A stretch of DNA of 64,000 nt from Taibaiella sp965229095 (GTDB lineage Bacteria; Bacteroidota; Bacteroidia; Chitinophagales; Chitinophagaceae). The position numbers and the translations under genes are program-made. Position 1 is the first letter of the stretch, and each line of letters starts with the position of its first letter. The notes beneath the pieces are model-generated. The model ran no database searches, was not told the origin of the DNA, and saw only the letters and a list, made by a program, of their open reading frames with translations. This document shows positions 9,669 to 17,406 of the stretch, piece after piece. The DNA is taken from positions 682,001-746,000 of the forward strand of contig OZ245855.1 in NCBI GenBank assembly GCA_965229095.1, in the 5' to 3' direction.

Positions 9669-9893
9669 ATGAAACAAGCAAAAGTCCATCACCATCCTGG
9701 TTACCCTTACCGTCACGGTTATGTAAGACCGCTATACCGTTCTTATCGTAACAGGACAGTGGCCCTGTTACGCAAACAAAGGCAGCAATCCCTTACGCAG
9801 CTAAACAGATTGTTGCCCTCTGTTACCGCTTACCTTCCTTTTAATCATCCGTATCGAAATCCTTTACGTAACAGACCGCAAAGGCCAGCGTAG
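9669..9893 (+). CDS. Small basic orf at the left end of element copy 1 (doubtful)
   Basis: This 74-aa reading frame is rich in Arg, His, Tyr and Pro. A similar 70-aa frame occurs in copy 2 (50297-50509). The two differ at many residues and at the stop position, so protein-level selection is not obvious. The DNA is dense in GTTAC/GTAAC motifs, which on its own would force this odd composition. It could be a small DNA-binding protein, or merely an open frame through a cis-acting repeat region. Confidence 0.3.
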   Translation: MKQAKVHHHPGYPYRHGYVRPLYRSYRNRTVALLRKQRQQSLTQLNRLLPSVTAYLPFNHPYRNPLRNRPQRPA

Positions 9894-9925
9894 CTATGCC
9901 TGTTACCGTAAATCATCCTTTATCA
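9695..9925. repeat. GTTAC/GTAAC-rich island, element copy 1
   Basis: By hand I count six GTTAC or GTAAC pentamers in about 230 bp, against about 0.5 expected by chance. The equivalent region of copy 2 has nine. They look like multiple binding sites for a DNA-binding protein. Confidence 0.55.
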
Positions 9926-9940
9926 AAAAACAATCTAATC

Positions 9941-10411
9941 ATGGAAACAGTAAAAAAATTATCGGAAATCACCCACGACATCACCAGCGACGTATCTGCC
10001 TTGGGCAAGCTTTATCCCCTTGTGGAGTTGGAAGTAAGCTGCCGCCGTCATGGCAACGTCACCTATGTCAGCCCATTTATGGTCTGGGGACGGCTGCAGC
10101 CCATGCTCCCGGACATATGCAGGAAGCATTATGCTATGGGCCTCGGTATCCGCATTAAAGCCTACAGCATAAAGAATGGAACGAAGGTACTCCGTAAGGA
10201 TTACATACTGGAGCAGGAGCCGATCGAGCTTACGCCGCAGGGGACAGGCGGCTACCTCCCTCCATTGGGCGGGCTGGATGCTCGGCAGACGACCGCCCTG
10301 ATGAATAAGGCCCTTTCCGACGAATTGCTCCGCAAGGAGTATGAACGGCTGAAGATGGAGACAGAGGACCGCCGGGTAATGAGGCGGCAAGTTCCATATT
10401 GCAGTTTTTAG
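9941..10411 (+). pseudogene. Truncated copy of the element's 288-aa hypothetical gene
   Basis: From ATG 9941 the product matches the first ~143 residues of the 288-aa protein at 50570-51436 (METVKKLSEITH...). At the 2030-bp deletion junction (10370-10372) it enters the end of the neighbouring Glu-rich gene in the wrong frame and stops after a short unrelated tail (RVMRRQVPYCSF). The ATG at 9941 is preferred to an upstream frame-open Met at 9896 because the match with copy 2 begins there. The coiled-coil and C-terminal halves are missing, so the product is probably non-functional. Confidence 0.75.
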
Positions 10412-10491
10412 GGATAAAATGAGTGCGGATATACCGGCGCTGGACAAAGCAAAGACCAAAGCAGATAAAAAACGTAGCCTGAATTAAAATT

Positions 10492-10525
10492 AAATAATTG
10501 ATTATCAATTATTTGCGTATATTTG
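10492..10525 (+). promoter_or_regulatory. Palindromic operator overlapping a Bacteroidota promoter (element copy 1)
   Basis: A perfect inverted repeat with 11-bp arms (AAATAATTGAT, central T, ATCAATTATTT) spans 10492-10514. It is followed by TATATTTG at 10518-10525, a match to the -7 consensus TAnnTTTG, with TTG at 10498-10500 near the -33 position. This would drive the 71-aa gene and the recombinase. Copy 2 keeps the palindrome with a single change (53151-53173), so repressor control of the recombinase is likely. Confidence 0.6.
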
Positions 10526-10623
10526 ATAGAACAAAGCAGATAAAGGAAGAGAGGTGTGGAATAGAGCAGAGCGGCTTTATATGCCGCCACAAAAAGATAA
10601 ACCCTTATTTGTTGAACTTAATA

Positions 10624-10839
10624 ATGGAAGCTATGGACATCAGTAAAAGCGTAACGATAACGATAGATGATATTTGCAGCAAGGAGACCTTTCGGGCATT
10701 AGACGAAGCATCGGCACAAGCATTGCTGGAAACGATCATAACGTATTGCACCATCGTATATGAAGCCAGTACCAGTCAGCACACTATCCCTAAACAAGTC
10801 ATCTCCCTTTCCAATACACAACAAAAAAGAGCAGCATGA
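10624..10839 (+). CDS. Small 71-aa protein translationally coupled to the recombinase (copy 1)
   Basis: The product starts MEAMDISKSVTITIDDI and contains a short helical stretch (SAQALLETIITYCTIVYE). The family is unknown. An open frame continues upstream to 10498 through promoter sequence, so ATG 10624 is the likely start; copy 2 starts at the equivalent ATG, 53293. Its TGA overlaps the recombinase ATG (ATGA), a sign of translational coupling. A role as an accessory or directionality factor for the recombinase is possible, from position alone. It lacks 17 residues near the C-terminus found in copy 2. Confidence 0.65.
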   Translation: MEAMDISKSVTITIDDICSKETFRALDEASAQALLETIITYCTIVYEASTSQHTIPKQVISLSNTQQKRAA

Positions 10840-13685
10840 AAAACCCCAACCGGCGGAACGCTATCGACAAAAGCCGCCTGACAACCGTAACGCCAGTAGA
10901 CCAACCTGAATTATTTGCCCCCTTTGCTAAAGGCATGATCAAGGAAAAAGTAAGGAACGGCAATTGTGTGATCTATACCCGGGTATCCAGTAAGGAACAG
11001 ACCCAGGGTATGAGCCTGGAAATACAGCAGAAGGACTGCGAACTATACGCCCTCAAAAATGGGTTTACGATCATGGGCCACTTTGGTGGCACCTATGAAA
11101 GCGCCAAAAATGATGAGCGCAGGGAATTTAACCGGATGCTGGCCTTTGTCAAGAAAAGCAAAGAGAAAATCGCTACCATAATCGTCTACAGTGTGGATAG
11201 GTTCAGCCGTTCGGGTGCGAATGCCGTCTATATCGCGGGTCAGCTCCGGGAGACAGGCGTGGTGATCTATGCCGTTACCCAACCTACAGACACCTCCACG
11301 CCCAGCGGGGTCTTGCAGCAAAACATCCAGTTTATCTTCTCTGAATACGATAACCAGCTCCGTAGGGAAAAATGCATGGCCAGCATGAAGGAACTGCTCT
11401 TGAAAGGAGAATGGTGCATGGCTGCGCCCATAGGCTATGATATAGTACGCATCAACGGAATCAGGAGCATCGTGGTCAATGCCAAAGGGAAGCTCATCAA
11501 AAAGGCTTTCGAGTGGAAAGCAAAGGAGCATATCACGGGTGAAGAAATTGTCCGCAGGTTGAAAGAGAGGGGCTTTAAAACTAATGGTTCCAGATTATCG
11601 GAGATACTGCGCAACCCTTTCTATTGTGGCATCCTGTCCACTAAAATGCTGGACGGGCAGGTAGTCAAAGGCAACCATGAGCAGCTCATCAGTGAAGAGC
11701 TGTTCTTGCAGGTCAATGGCATACTGACCAAAAACAAGCAGGGGAACAGGATGAACCCGACAGACGACCATACCCCACTCAAGCGCTTTGTGCAGTGCGA
11801 CAATTGCGGGGCTTATCTGCGGGCCTATAAATCCGTAGTAAACGACAAATACTACTATAAATGCAATACCAAGGGCTGTGGCTGCAATAAACGGGCAGAG
11901 AGCCTTCACGATGCCTACAAAGCCATGATGGACAGTTACAGCCTGCCTATGCACCAAGACATGCAGGAACTGATTGCTCAACAGATGGTAGCTACCTGGT
12001 GGGAACATAACAAGGATGCGACGGTACAGGTACAGGCATTGCAGGCGCAAAAAGAAGAGATCGGTAAGAAGCTACAGCGATTGGAAGAAAGGTATGTAGA
12101 AGAAGAGATCGACCGGGACATGTTTACCCGTTACCGGGATAGATTCAAGGCGGAGCAGAAGGAAATAGAGCAGGCTATTGCCGCCCAGACAAACAAAGGA
12201 GTGTCGAATCCGGAGCAGTGTATCAGGAAGGCAATCGAATATGGCCCGAAAATCGCTTCCCTGTGGGCTTCTGCGGATTACAGCGGTAAACAGAAATTGC
12301 AATTCCTGCTCTTTCCGGAAGGAATACGCTACAACCGCAAAAAAGACGCGTGTCGAAGCCCAAGAGTAAATAGTATATTCGCCTGTATGGCACAACTGGC
12401 AAGGATTACAGAGAACGGCAAAAGCAATGATAACATCGAAGACCCAGGCGCACACGCCTGGGTCACCCTGAGCGGAGTCGAAGGGTGGAGGGCGAAAGTA
12501 GAAAAAAATTATCGTGCTTCGGATTCAGACAAGGAGCGGTTTTCGGTAACGGCAATCTGCTTACATTTGAAGTCGTATTTTATGGAAAGCCCAGCCCAGT
12601 CTCTTACCCGGAAAATAATCCATATCGATATGGATGCTTTCTACGCTTCCGTGGAGCAGCGCGACTTTCCGGAATACAGGGGCAAGCCTCTCGTTGTCGG
12701 TGGTCCACCCGACAGGAGGGGAGTGGTAGCAACCGCTAGTTATGAAGCCCGGAAGTTTGGTGTTCGCTCGGCCATGTCCAGCATAAGGGCACAGCAATTA
12801 TGCCCCGAAGCCATTTTCGTATTTCCCAGGTTTGATACTTATAAGCAAGTTTCTTCCCAGATCAGGGAAATTTTTCACCGGTACACCGATATTATAGAGC
12901 CTCTTTCGCTGGACGAAGCTTTCCTTGATGTGACTACTGATAAACAAAACATCGGTTCTGCAATAGAAATTGCACAACGTATCAAACAGGCGATTAAAGA
13001 AGAGCTGCAATTAACGGCTTCTGCCGGCGTATCTGTTAATAAGTTTGTAGCCAAAATTGCTTCTGATATGAATAAGCCCGATGGCCTTACTTTTATAGGG
13101 CCTTCCCGGATCGTTGCTTTTATGGAAGAGTTACCCGTGGAAAAGTTCTTCGGGGTGGGAAAAGTAACTGCCGAAAAAATGAAGCGGATGAACCTTTTTA
13201 CCGGTGCCGATCTGAAACAGCTATCAGAGGAAGATATTGTCCGGCACTTCGGGAAACCGGGAAAATTCTATTACCAAATGGTGCGTGGGATCGATAATCG
13301 TCCTGTACAACCGCATCGGGAGACCAAATCGGTGGCTTCTGAAGATACTTTCGAACGGGACCTGGACAACCCGGATGAATGGCGTGCAGAACTGGAAAAA
13401 ATATCGGAAAGACTGGTATTACGGCTGCAGCGATATAATCTTAAAGGGAGAACGCTCACGCTTAAAGTCAAGTTCAGTGATTTCAAACAAATCACGCGCA
13501 ACCAATCGTACTTGCAACCATTTCATGATTTCAATACCATTTTTACCGCCGCACAAGAGCTCTTGTCCCGGCTGGAGCTTAGTGGTAAAAAAATAAGACT
13601 GCTGGGTATTTCCCTCTCTAATTTTGAAACGGTCAAAATGCCGGAGATAAAGGACAACAACCCCTCGCAGTTGAAATTGTGGTAA
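10836..13685 (+). CDS. Large serine recombinase fused in frame to DNA polymerase IV by stop-codon loss
   Basis: This is one 949-aa open frame. Residues ~44-190 are a resolvase catalytic domain (VIYTRVSSKEQ, catalytic Ser about 51; VDRFSRSGANA). The recombinase domain follows at about 200-310, then a zinc ribbon (CDNCG...CNTKGCGC, about 321-355) and a coiled coil (about 395-460). This 550-residue part is over 90% like the recombinase at 53556-55208. That copy ends VEG-stop; here the TGA is replaced by TGG (12486-12488), and translation continues through 32 linker codons into a complete DinB at residue 583. The fusion is clear in the sequence. Whether one polypeptide is made, or DinB starts internally at 12582, cannot be told. 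Confidence 0.8.
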   Translation: MKNPNRRNAIDKSRLTTVTPVDQPELFAPFAKGMIKEKVRNGNCVIYTRVSSKEQTQGMSLEIQQKDCELYALKNGFTIMGHFGGTYESAKNDERREFNRMLAFVKKSKEKIATIIVYSVDRFSRSGANAVYIAGQLRETGVVIYAVTQPTDTSTPSGVLQQNIQFIFSEYDNQLRREKCMASMKELLLKGEWCMAAPIGYDIVRINGIRSIVVNAKGKLIKKAFEWKAKEHITGEEIVRRLKERGFKTNGSRLSEILRNPFYCGILSTKMLDGQVVKGNHEQLISEELFLQVNGILTKNKQGNRMNPTDDHTPLKRFVQCDNCGAYLRAYKSVVNDKYYYKCNTKGCGCNKRAESLHDAYKAMMDSYSLPMHQDMQELIAQQMVATWWEHNKDATVQVQALQAQKEEIGKKLQRLEERYVEEEIDRDMFTRYRDRFKAEQKEIEQAIAAQTNKGVSNPEQCIRKAIEYGPKIASLWASADYSGKQKLQFLLFPEGIRYNRKKDACRSPRVNSIFACMAQLARITENGKSNDNIEDPGAHAWVTLSGVEGWRAKVEKNYRASDSDKERFSVTAICLHLKSYFMESPAQSLTRKIIHIDMDAFYASVEQRDFPEYRGKPLVVGGPPDRRGVVATASYEARKFGVRSAMSSIRAQQLCPEAIFVFPRFDTYKQVSSQIREIFHRYTDIIEPLSLDEAFLDVTTDKQNIGSAIEIAQRIKQAIKEELQLTASAGVSVNKFVAKIASDMNKPDGLTFIGPSRIVAFMEELPVEKFFGVGKVTAEKMKRMNLFTGADLKQLSEEDIVRHFGKPGKFYYQMVRGIDNRPVQPHRETKSVASEDTFERDLDNPDEWRAELEKISERLVLRLQRYNLKGRTLTLKVKFSDFKQITRNQSYLQPFHDFNTIFTAAQELLSRLELSGKKIRLLGISLSNFETVKMPEIKDNNPSQLKLW
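12441..12485. repeat. Hairpin plus REP-like palindrome at the 3' end of the recombinase, copy 1
   Basis: GACCCAGGCG (12441-12450) pairs with CGCCTGGGTC (12455-12464). This is followed directly by CCCTGAGCGGAGTCGAAGGG (12466-12485), a REP-like palindrome common in Bacteroidota genomes. Copy 2 has the equivalent at 55161-55205. The recombinase C-terminus is therefore encoded by repeat sequence, and homology between the two element copies ends here. Confidence 0.6.
12539..12569 (+). promoter_or_regulatory. Candidate own promoter of dinB
   Basis: TACATTTG at 12562-12569 matches TAnnTTTG, with a partial -33 element (GTTTTC) near 12539-12544. The DinB ATG is only 12 bp downstream, so the leader would be very short. 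It would allow dinB expression separate from the recombinase. Confidence 0.35.
12582..13685 (+). CDS. dinB: DNA polymerase IV (DinB, Y-family)
   Basis: From Met 12582 this gives a 367-aa protein of normal DinB length. It has the metal-binding palm motifs IDMDAFYASVEQ (Asp ~16) and PLSLDEAFLDV (Asp/Glu ~111-112), ASYEARKFGVRSAM typical of the finger region, a helix-hairpin-helix-like stretch (EKFFGVGKVTAEKMKRM), a little-finger domain (ESVASEDTF-like) and a C-terminal clamp-binding motif (PSQLKLW). It performs error-prone translesion synthesis. Nothing is missing, so the enzyme should be active alone. It is also in frame with the upstream recombinase (residues 583-949 of the fused frame), because the element inserted just before it and lost its stop. 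Confidence 0.9.
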   Translation: MESPAQSLTRKIIHIDMDAFYASVEQRDFPEYRGKPLVVGGPPDRRGVVATASYEARKFGVRSAMSSIRAQQLCPEAIFVFPRFDTYKQVSSQIREIFHRYTDIIEPLSLDEAFLDVTTDKQNIGSAIEIAQRIKQAIKEELQLTASAGVSVNKFVAKIASDMNKPDGLTFIGPSRIVAFMEELPVEKFFGVGKVTAEKMKRMNLFTGADLKQLSEEDIVRHFGKPGKFYYQMVRGIDNRPVQPHRETKSVASEDTFERDLDNPDEWRAELEKISERLVLRLQRYNLKGRTLTLKVKFSDFKQITRNQSYLQPFHDFNTIFTAAQELLSRLELSGKKIRLLGISLSNFETVKMPEIKDNNPSQLKLW

Positions 13686-13880
13686 CCTTACTCTCTTTAA
13701 GAAAAGCCTGGTTACAGCAATTGTCAGTATGGGTATCCCGCCTCGGTACAAGAAAGAATTTTGCTTATTTGTCTGTATGCGGATAGCCGGTTTTTGCTTT
13801 TTAAAATTTTAACTTTCTATATCCGGTCTCAAGTAGCTAAAAATCAATAATTATTAAAAACAGGGCCGCCTGTCATAGAA

Positions 13881-13912
13881 AAAATCCAACATGTACATGT
13901 TGGATTTTTATC
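13881..13912 (+). terminator. dinB terminator (perfect palindrome)
   Basis: Two perfect 14-nt arms (AAAATCCAACATGT and its complement) at 13881-13908 are followed by more T. It can act in both directions and lies 195 bp after dinB. Confidence 0.65.
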
Positions 13913-14009
13913 CTGTACGTTTTTTTGGCACGCTTTTTGTATCTATTTCCTTGGTTAAATTTTCATAACACCATCCTCTGGTGTGTTTGGTTTATTGGTT
14001 TTTGGTTTC

Positions 14010-14037
14010 GCCCTCCTTCCAAGGAGGGCTACCTTTT
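14010..14037 (+). terminator. Hairpin with T tract
   Basis: GCCCTCCTT (14010-14018) pairs with AAGGAGGGC (14021-14029), followed by a short T-rich tract ending in TTTTT. No gene ends directly before it, so it may end an unannotated short transcript. Confidence 0.45.
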
Positions 14038-14267
14038 TAGGGTAACTCCGAAACGATAAACAGGATAACCTGGGATACCGGAAATGAGGATAATCCTGAT
14101 CGGCTTTTATGCTGAGTCATTGGTCGATGCCCATGGCGCCTTCAGTTTTACCGGATGGAAAGATCATTTTTCTCTTCCGGCGGAGACGCAATACGGAAGC
14201 AATAAACATCGCATTAAATCTGGTTACGAAAATAACTTTACAACGATTACGGGTAATACCAGGCTGT

Positions 14268-14357
14268 ACGAGTACTGAAGTTTTTCATAGCAGATCGGGT
14301 AACTATTAAGGAGCAGATACGGCTAAACCTGTAAGCCAAAGGCTTACAGGTTTTTTG
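14268..14357 (+). repeat. Degenerate dispersed-repeat copy with its own terminator
   Basis: Positions 14275-14311 (TGAAGTTTTT, CATAGCAGAT, then GGGTAACTATTAAGG) align with the core of the dispersed repeat at 20404-20440. They lead into a perfect 13-bp stem (AAACCTGTAAGCC 14325-14337, GGCTTACAGGTTT 14341-14353) with a T run. The layout of conserved core plus unique terminator is the same as in the other copies. Confidence 0.45.
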
Positions 14358-14557
14358 TTCAAATTTCACTTATAATTTGACTTATTCATCTCTGTCTATC
14401 GAGATGCCTTTCCGGGAATTTGCTTTGCAACAACCCTCTGCTAAAGGTGCTATTAGTATTGAGGATAGAGGGCTGCACACCGGTAAGATAATTCAAGTGT
14501 GTCGTTACAATCCTATCGCGTTTTTCAGATTATCCGGTATAAGAACTGTTCCGCTGT

Positions 14558-15262
14558 TTATTTACCCCCTTTGCCCAGATTTATCTTAGCCCCCAGGTTG
14601 AAGTTGATATTATAAAGATTCTTTGTATCGCGGTTGCCGGTTCCAGCAAGCCTGTATTGGAAGGATGGACCGCCGGTGAGGGAGATCCTGTTGTTTAGCT
14701 TATACTCCAGATTGACGCCAGCTTGTCCCCAAAGGGTAAACCGGCCGTAATCGTTGACGGCTCCTCCATCGAGCCCTCCTTTCATAGCTTCAGTGCTGTT
14801 GCTGACCCGGGAGCTGCCCGAAAAGGAGAAGGCCGTCAGCACACCGGCATAAGGTGCCAGGGTAAGTCTCGGACTTAATGCTATAGCATACCCCACCTGC
14901 AGCGGAATACCTACCTGGTTGACGATAAACCTGTATTCTTTTCCCGTTGCAGTGCCAGGCACAGTAGCATCGGTTTGGGGTTTGAAGATCAGGTCATCAG
15001 TCTTATAACCACCCTGGAAATACTGGATGCCGGTTTGAAAACGCCAGTGCTTATAGCTATACCCAATGCCCATCTGGGCAGTTTTGCTAAAGACCGGTCC
15101 TTTTGCACTGCTCCCGGGTACATTAAAAACAGGATCTGGGGCAACATATTTACTGGCATTACTGAACCCTGCGCCTACAGAGGGGGAAAGATAAAAGCCG
15201 TTTTGGGCATAGGTCATTGATGTAAGGAAGAGGGATGAAAGAAGAACAGTGGTGTATTTCAT
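14558..15262 (-). CDS. Outer-membrane beta-barrel protein (PorT/OmpW-like porin family)
   Basis: This is a 234-aa protein with signal peptide MKYTTVLLSSLFLTSMTYAQ. It is followed by alternating strands rich in Gly, Tyr and aromatics (FYLSPSVGAGFS, MGIGYSYKHWRFQTGIQYF, LPLQVGYAIALSPRLTLAPYAGVLTAFS, RISLTGGPSFQYRLAG, FNLGAKINLGKGGK), typical of eight-stranded Bacteroidota barrel proteins. The open frame extends 12 codons further upstream, but the start at 15262 gives a clean signal peptide. It stands alone and convergent to the plus-strand transcripts before it. The substrate or role is not identifiable. Confidence 0.75.
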   Translation of the reverse strand: MKYTTVLLSSLFLTSMTYAQNGFYLSPSVGAGFSNASKYVAPDPVFNVPGSSAKGPVFSKTAQMGIGYSYKHWRFQTGIQYFQGGYKTDDLIFKPQTDATVPGTATGKEYRFIVNQVGIPLQVGYAIALSPRLTLAPYAGVLTAFSFSGSSRVSNSTEAMKGGLDGGAVNDYGRFTLWGQAGVNLEYKLNNRISLTGGPSFQYRLAGTGNRDTKNLYNINFNLGAKINLGKGGK

Positions 15263-15846
15263 TAAAAAGGTTTTTTCTAAAACGAGGACCGTCTCCATTT
15301 ATTTCATAAAGGGAGAAAATGATTGAGGTAGCGGCAACAGGTGGGTAACCGGAAAGGTATGTATTCATACTGGCAAGAATTTAGGGTAGAGTATCCCCCT
15401 TCAGACACCTGTATTTAAAGGGCGATCCTGCCTTTTAATAGGTTTACAATTGCTCATAATTGTAAATTATTGTAAATTAATATTTTCTGCTTGAAGGGAT
15501 GTGTTGGGTAGCGAAATTTCTATACGACTTACTGGTTAATAACAGGGGGAAAACTCTTCCGCAAATGATTATCCATTTACTACCAGGGGGAACCCGGGAT
15601 TTAAAGGGAGAACAGTATCCGGCTCCAGGGTAATACAGCACGCCTATAGCGCGCTTCTAAGCCTTGTTTTGGCGTATAATTGCTTTTTATCATTCGGGCT
15701 GATAGACTAAAAGCAAGGCAGGTAAATTACCCCTTGATTCTATTGATCATTTGTAAACCCCGTCTTACCTTTGCTTTAGAAAAATGAGGACAATTTCATC
15801 CGAAATGTCTTAGAAATAGGTGCCATAGTTTTGGTGTTTGGTTTAT

Positions 15847-15877
15847 AAGCTACTTATCTAAGTAGCTTTATTTTTTT
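15847..15877 (+). terminator. Orphan terminator-like hairpin
   Basis: 10-bp arms around a 2-nt loop are followed by TTTA and a seven-T run. No coding gene precedes it within 580 bp on the plus strand, so it may end a small RNA. Confidence 0.5.
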
Positions 15878-16066
15878 GTCCGGACCCATAACGTTTTAAA
15901 TCCTTAAAGGAACAACCGGGAAACAGGTTCCGGCTCAGGTCTGTTCTTCATCCGGGAAGTCTTTTATCTTTTCTGCCTGTTCGGGTCGGTTATATGTTTG
16001 CCAGCTGCAACCAGAATTATGTAAACACTATCCCGAATAATATAAAAGGGTTGGTACTTCCGGAGG

Positions 16067-16074
16067 TACCTTTG
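16067..16074 (+). promoter_or_regulatory. -7 box TACCTTTG before the copper cluster
   Basis: This matches TAnnTTTG, 33 bp upstream of the preferred start at 16107. The -33 element is weak. Confidence 0.35.
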
Positions 16075-16106
16075 ACAAGGATTACATCATGATCCGGCTT
16101 AATACT

Positions 16107-16586
16107 ATGAAGCAAAACCGGGCAATACAGGCAAAAGCTATTTTTTTACTGATCGTATTCATAACCAATATGATCCTGGGATTTGCCTGCTCAATAGGAT
16201 TAAATGCCGGCCTGAAACGTGCTCATCATCATGAGATAACATGGGATAATGTTCCATCGCACTTTCATGAAACAACGGCTCCGCATACGGCAATAACGCC
16301 CGGAGTGTCTTATACGAAACAGCGCCACGACCATCATGCAGAAGAGGGCAAGGACAAATGCTGCAATGACCTGGTGGTTAAGTTCGAAAAAATTGAAAAA
16401 CTCAGTCCCCAGGCGGTCAAGATAATCATTGCCCCTGTTTTTCTTGTCACGACTTTTCCTTTACCCGGGCACTTCGAGACATATGTACCTTATGCTCTGC
16501 TTCCAGACCGTAAATATTTGGTTTATTATCACCATCCTCCTCCCGGGCGTGCTATCCGTATAGCCATCCAGAGCTTTCAGATTTGA
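16107..16586 (+). CDS. HYC_CC_PP-like small membrane protein, metal-associated
   Basis: A 159-aa protein from Met 16107 (an in-frame ATG at 16089 would add six residues). One hydrophobic N-terminal segment (AIFLLIVFITNMILGFACSIGL) is followed by a His-rich stretch (HHHEITWDNVPSHFHETTAPH...RHDHHAEEGKD) and a Cys-Cys motif (KDKCCNDLVVKFEKIEKL), which is the central signature of the Bacteroidota HYC_CC_PP family. A Pro-Pro-Pro motif (YHHPPPGR) lies near the end. His and Cys clusters suggest periplasmic copper or other soft-metal binding. It is the first of three co-directional genes ending in a multicopper oxidase. The family match is by motif only. Confidence 0.65.
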   Translation: MKQNRAIQAKAIFLLIVFITNMILGFACSIGLNAGLKRAHHHEITWDNVPSHFHETTAPHTAITPGVSYTKQRHDHHAEEGKDKCCNDLVVKFEKIEKLSPQAVKIIIAPVFLVTTFPLPGHFETYVPYALLPDRKYLVYYHHPPPGRAIRIAIQSFQI

Positions 16587-16665
16587 TTTAGTGTTTTTCA
16601 AAACAGGACATGGCGCTTTAAAGCCACGTTGCAATTATTTATGTTAAAACATTAAAATCAATACA

Positions 16666-17145
16666 ATGAAAAAGATATTGTTATGGGTTGTCTTTATGAT
16701 AACTACTTTAGTGCCATCTGTATGGGCACAGCAAAACACAACTACCAACAACCCGTCCGCCTTGCTCCCCGCCTATTTCAGTATAAAGGATGCCCTTGTG
16801 GCCGGGGATGCCCCGCTGGCGGCAACAAAGGCCCAGGCGTTCCTCCAGGTGCTTGGCAGCACCGATGATAAAATGGTAAACCAACAGACAAAAAAAACGT
16901 TGCTGTCGACTGCCGGTAAGATTGCCCAAAGCAAGGACCTGAAAAGCCAGCGGACGTATTTTGCTGGTTTTTCGCAAGATATGATCACCCTGGTTAAAAC
17001 CGCAAAAATAGCTGCTGAGCCGGTGTACGAGCTGTATTGTCCCATGCAGAAAAGCAGTTGGCTGAGCCGCGAGAAAACAATCCGCAATCCTTACTACGGA
17101 AATGCGATGCTCAGTTGCGGCAAAGTAGCAGCCACTATCCCCTAA
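16666..17145 (+). CDS. DUF3347 periplasmic protein, copper-associated
   Basis: A 159-aa protein with signal peptide MKKILLWVVFMITTLVPSVWAQ. A helical region follows (YFSIKDALVAGDAPLAATKAQAFLQVL) and a C-terminal metal-site-like signature ELYCPMQKSSWLSREKTIRNPYYGNAMLSCGKV. Both match the DUF3347 family often linked to CusB-type efflux and copper oxidases. The CPM and SCG residues are plausible copper ligands. It lies 79 bp after the HYC_CC_PP-like gene and upstream of the multicopper oxidase, which supports a role in periplasmic copper handling. Confidence 0.85.
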   Translation: MKKILLWVVFMITTLVPSVWAQQNTTTNNPSALLPAYFSIKDALVAGDAPLAATKAQAFLQVLGSTDDKMVNQQTKKTLLSTAGKIAQSKDLKSQRTYFAGFSQDMITLVKTAKIAAEPVYELYCPMQKSSWLSREKTIRNPYYGNAMLSCGKVAATIP

Positions 17146-17153
17146 ATTTATTC

Positions 17154-17190
17154 CACCAGGCCCCGATCTCTGAGCAGGCGGGGTCTGGTG
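17154..17190 (+). other. Stable hairpin between DUF3347 and multicopper oxidase genes
   Basis: CACCAGGCCCCG (17154-17165) pairs with CGGGGTCTGGTG (17179-17190) with one G-U pair. There is no T run, so it is more likely an mRNA stabiliser or partial terminator than a full one. The oxidase starts 217 bp further on and may also have its own promoter. Confidence 0.4.
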
Positions 17191-17406
17191 AAACTAATCA
17201 CACAAAATATTTCCCTGGAGATATCGCTGTGCCTGGTCTTTAAGGGTGTGCTTCTTTGCTGAAGCAACCTGGCATGACCCAGCAAAACGATGTTTAATTT
17301 AATGAGTCGGGCAACTATTCCCGGCGCATACAGTTAAATAAATTGAAATCAATAGCTAATGATCTCGCCACAAACAATCACAGACAGTTTTTCAAACAAA
17401 TAGAAG

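Larger units (their letters stand above)
9531..12487 (+). mobile_element. Serine-recombinase element, copy 1 (internally deleted)
   Basis: This segment matches 50159-55208 at high nucleotide identity over its whole length, except for one deletion. Homology starts at ACTGCCA before GGATAAAGCCTGACAAC and ends at the REP-like sequence CCCTGAGCGGAGTCGAAGGG (12466-12485). At 10370/10372 the sequence jumps from the equivalent of 50999 to 53031, removing 2030 bp: the end of the first large gene and nearly all of the Glu-rich zinc-finger gene. Retained are a small orf, a truncated gene, a 71-aa gene and the recombinase. No terminal inverted repeats or clear target duplication were seen, as expected for a serine-recombinase element. 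The exact ends are uncertain by some tens of bases. Confidence 0.75.
13686..14557. other. Intergenic region with three strong hairpins
   Basis: No convincing gene was found. Reading frames at 14084-14309 are short, overlap each other and resemble no family. The region holds the dinB terminator (13881-13912), a second hairpin (14010-14037) and a third terminator (14325-14357). The third is preceded by a degenerate copy of the dispersed repeat family seen at 20380, 31514 and 55282. Confidence 0.5.
15263..16106. other. Intergenic region, no gene seen
   Basis: About 840 bp without a supported gene. It contains a hairpin with 10-bp arms (AAGCTACTTA/TAAGTAGCTT) at 15847-15868 followed by a T-rich run, which looks like a terminator of an unknown short transcript, and the candidate promoter of the copper cluster at 16067-16074. 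Confidence 0.5.

Noticed and set aside
9695..9925. CRISPR-like array of GTTAC motifs
   Set aside because: The motif is only 5-6 bp, irregularly spaced and in both orientations; there are no long direct repeats with spacers.
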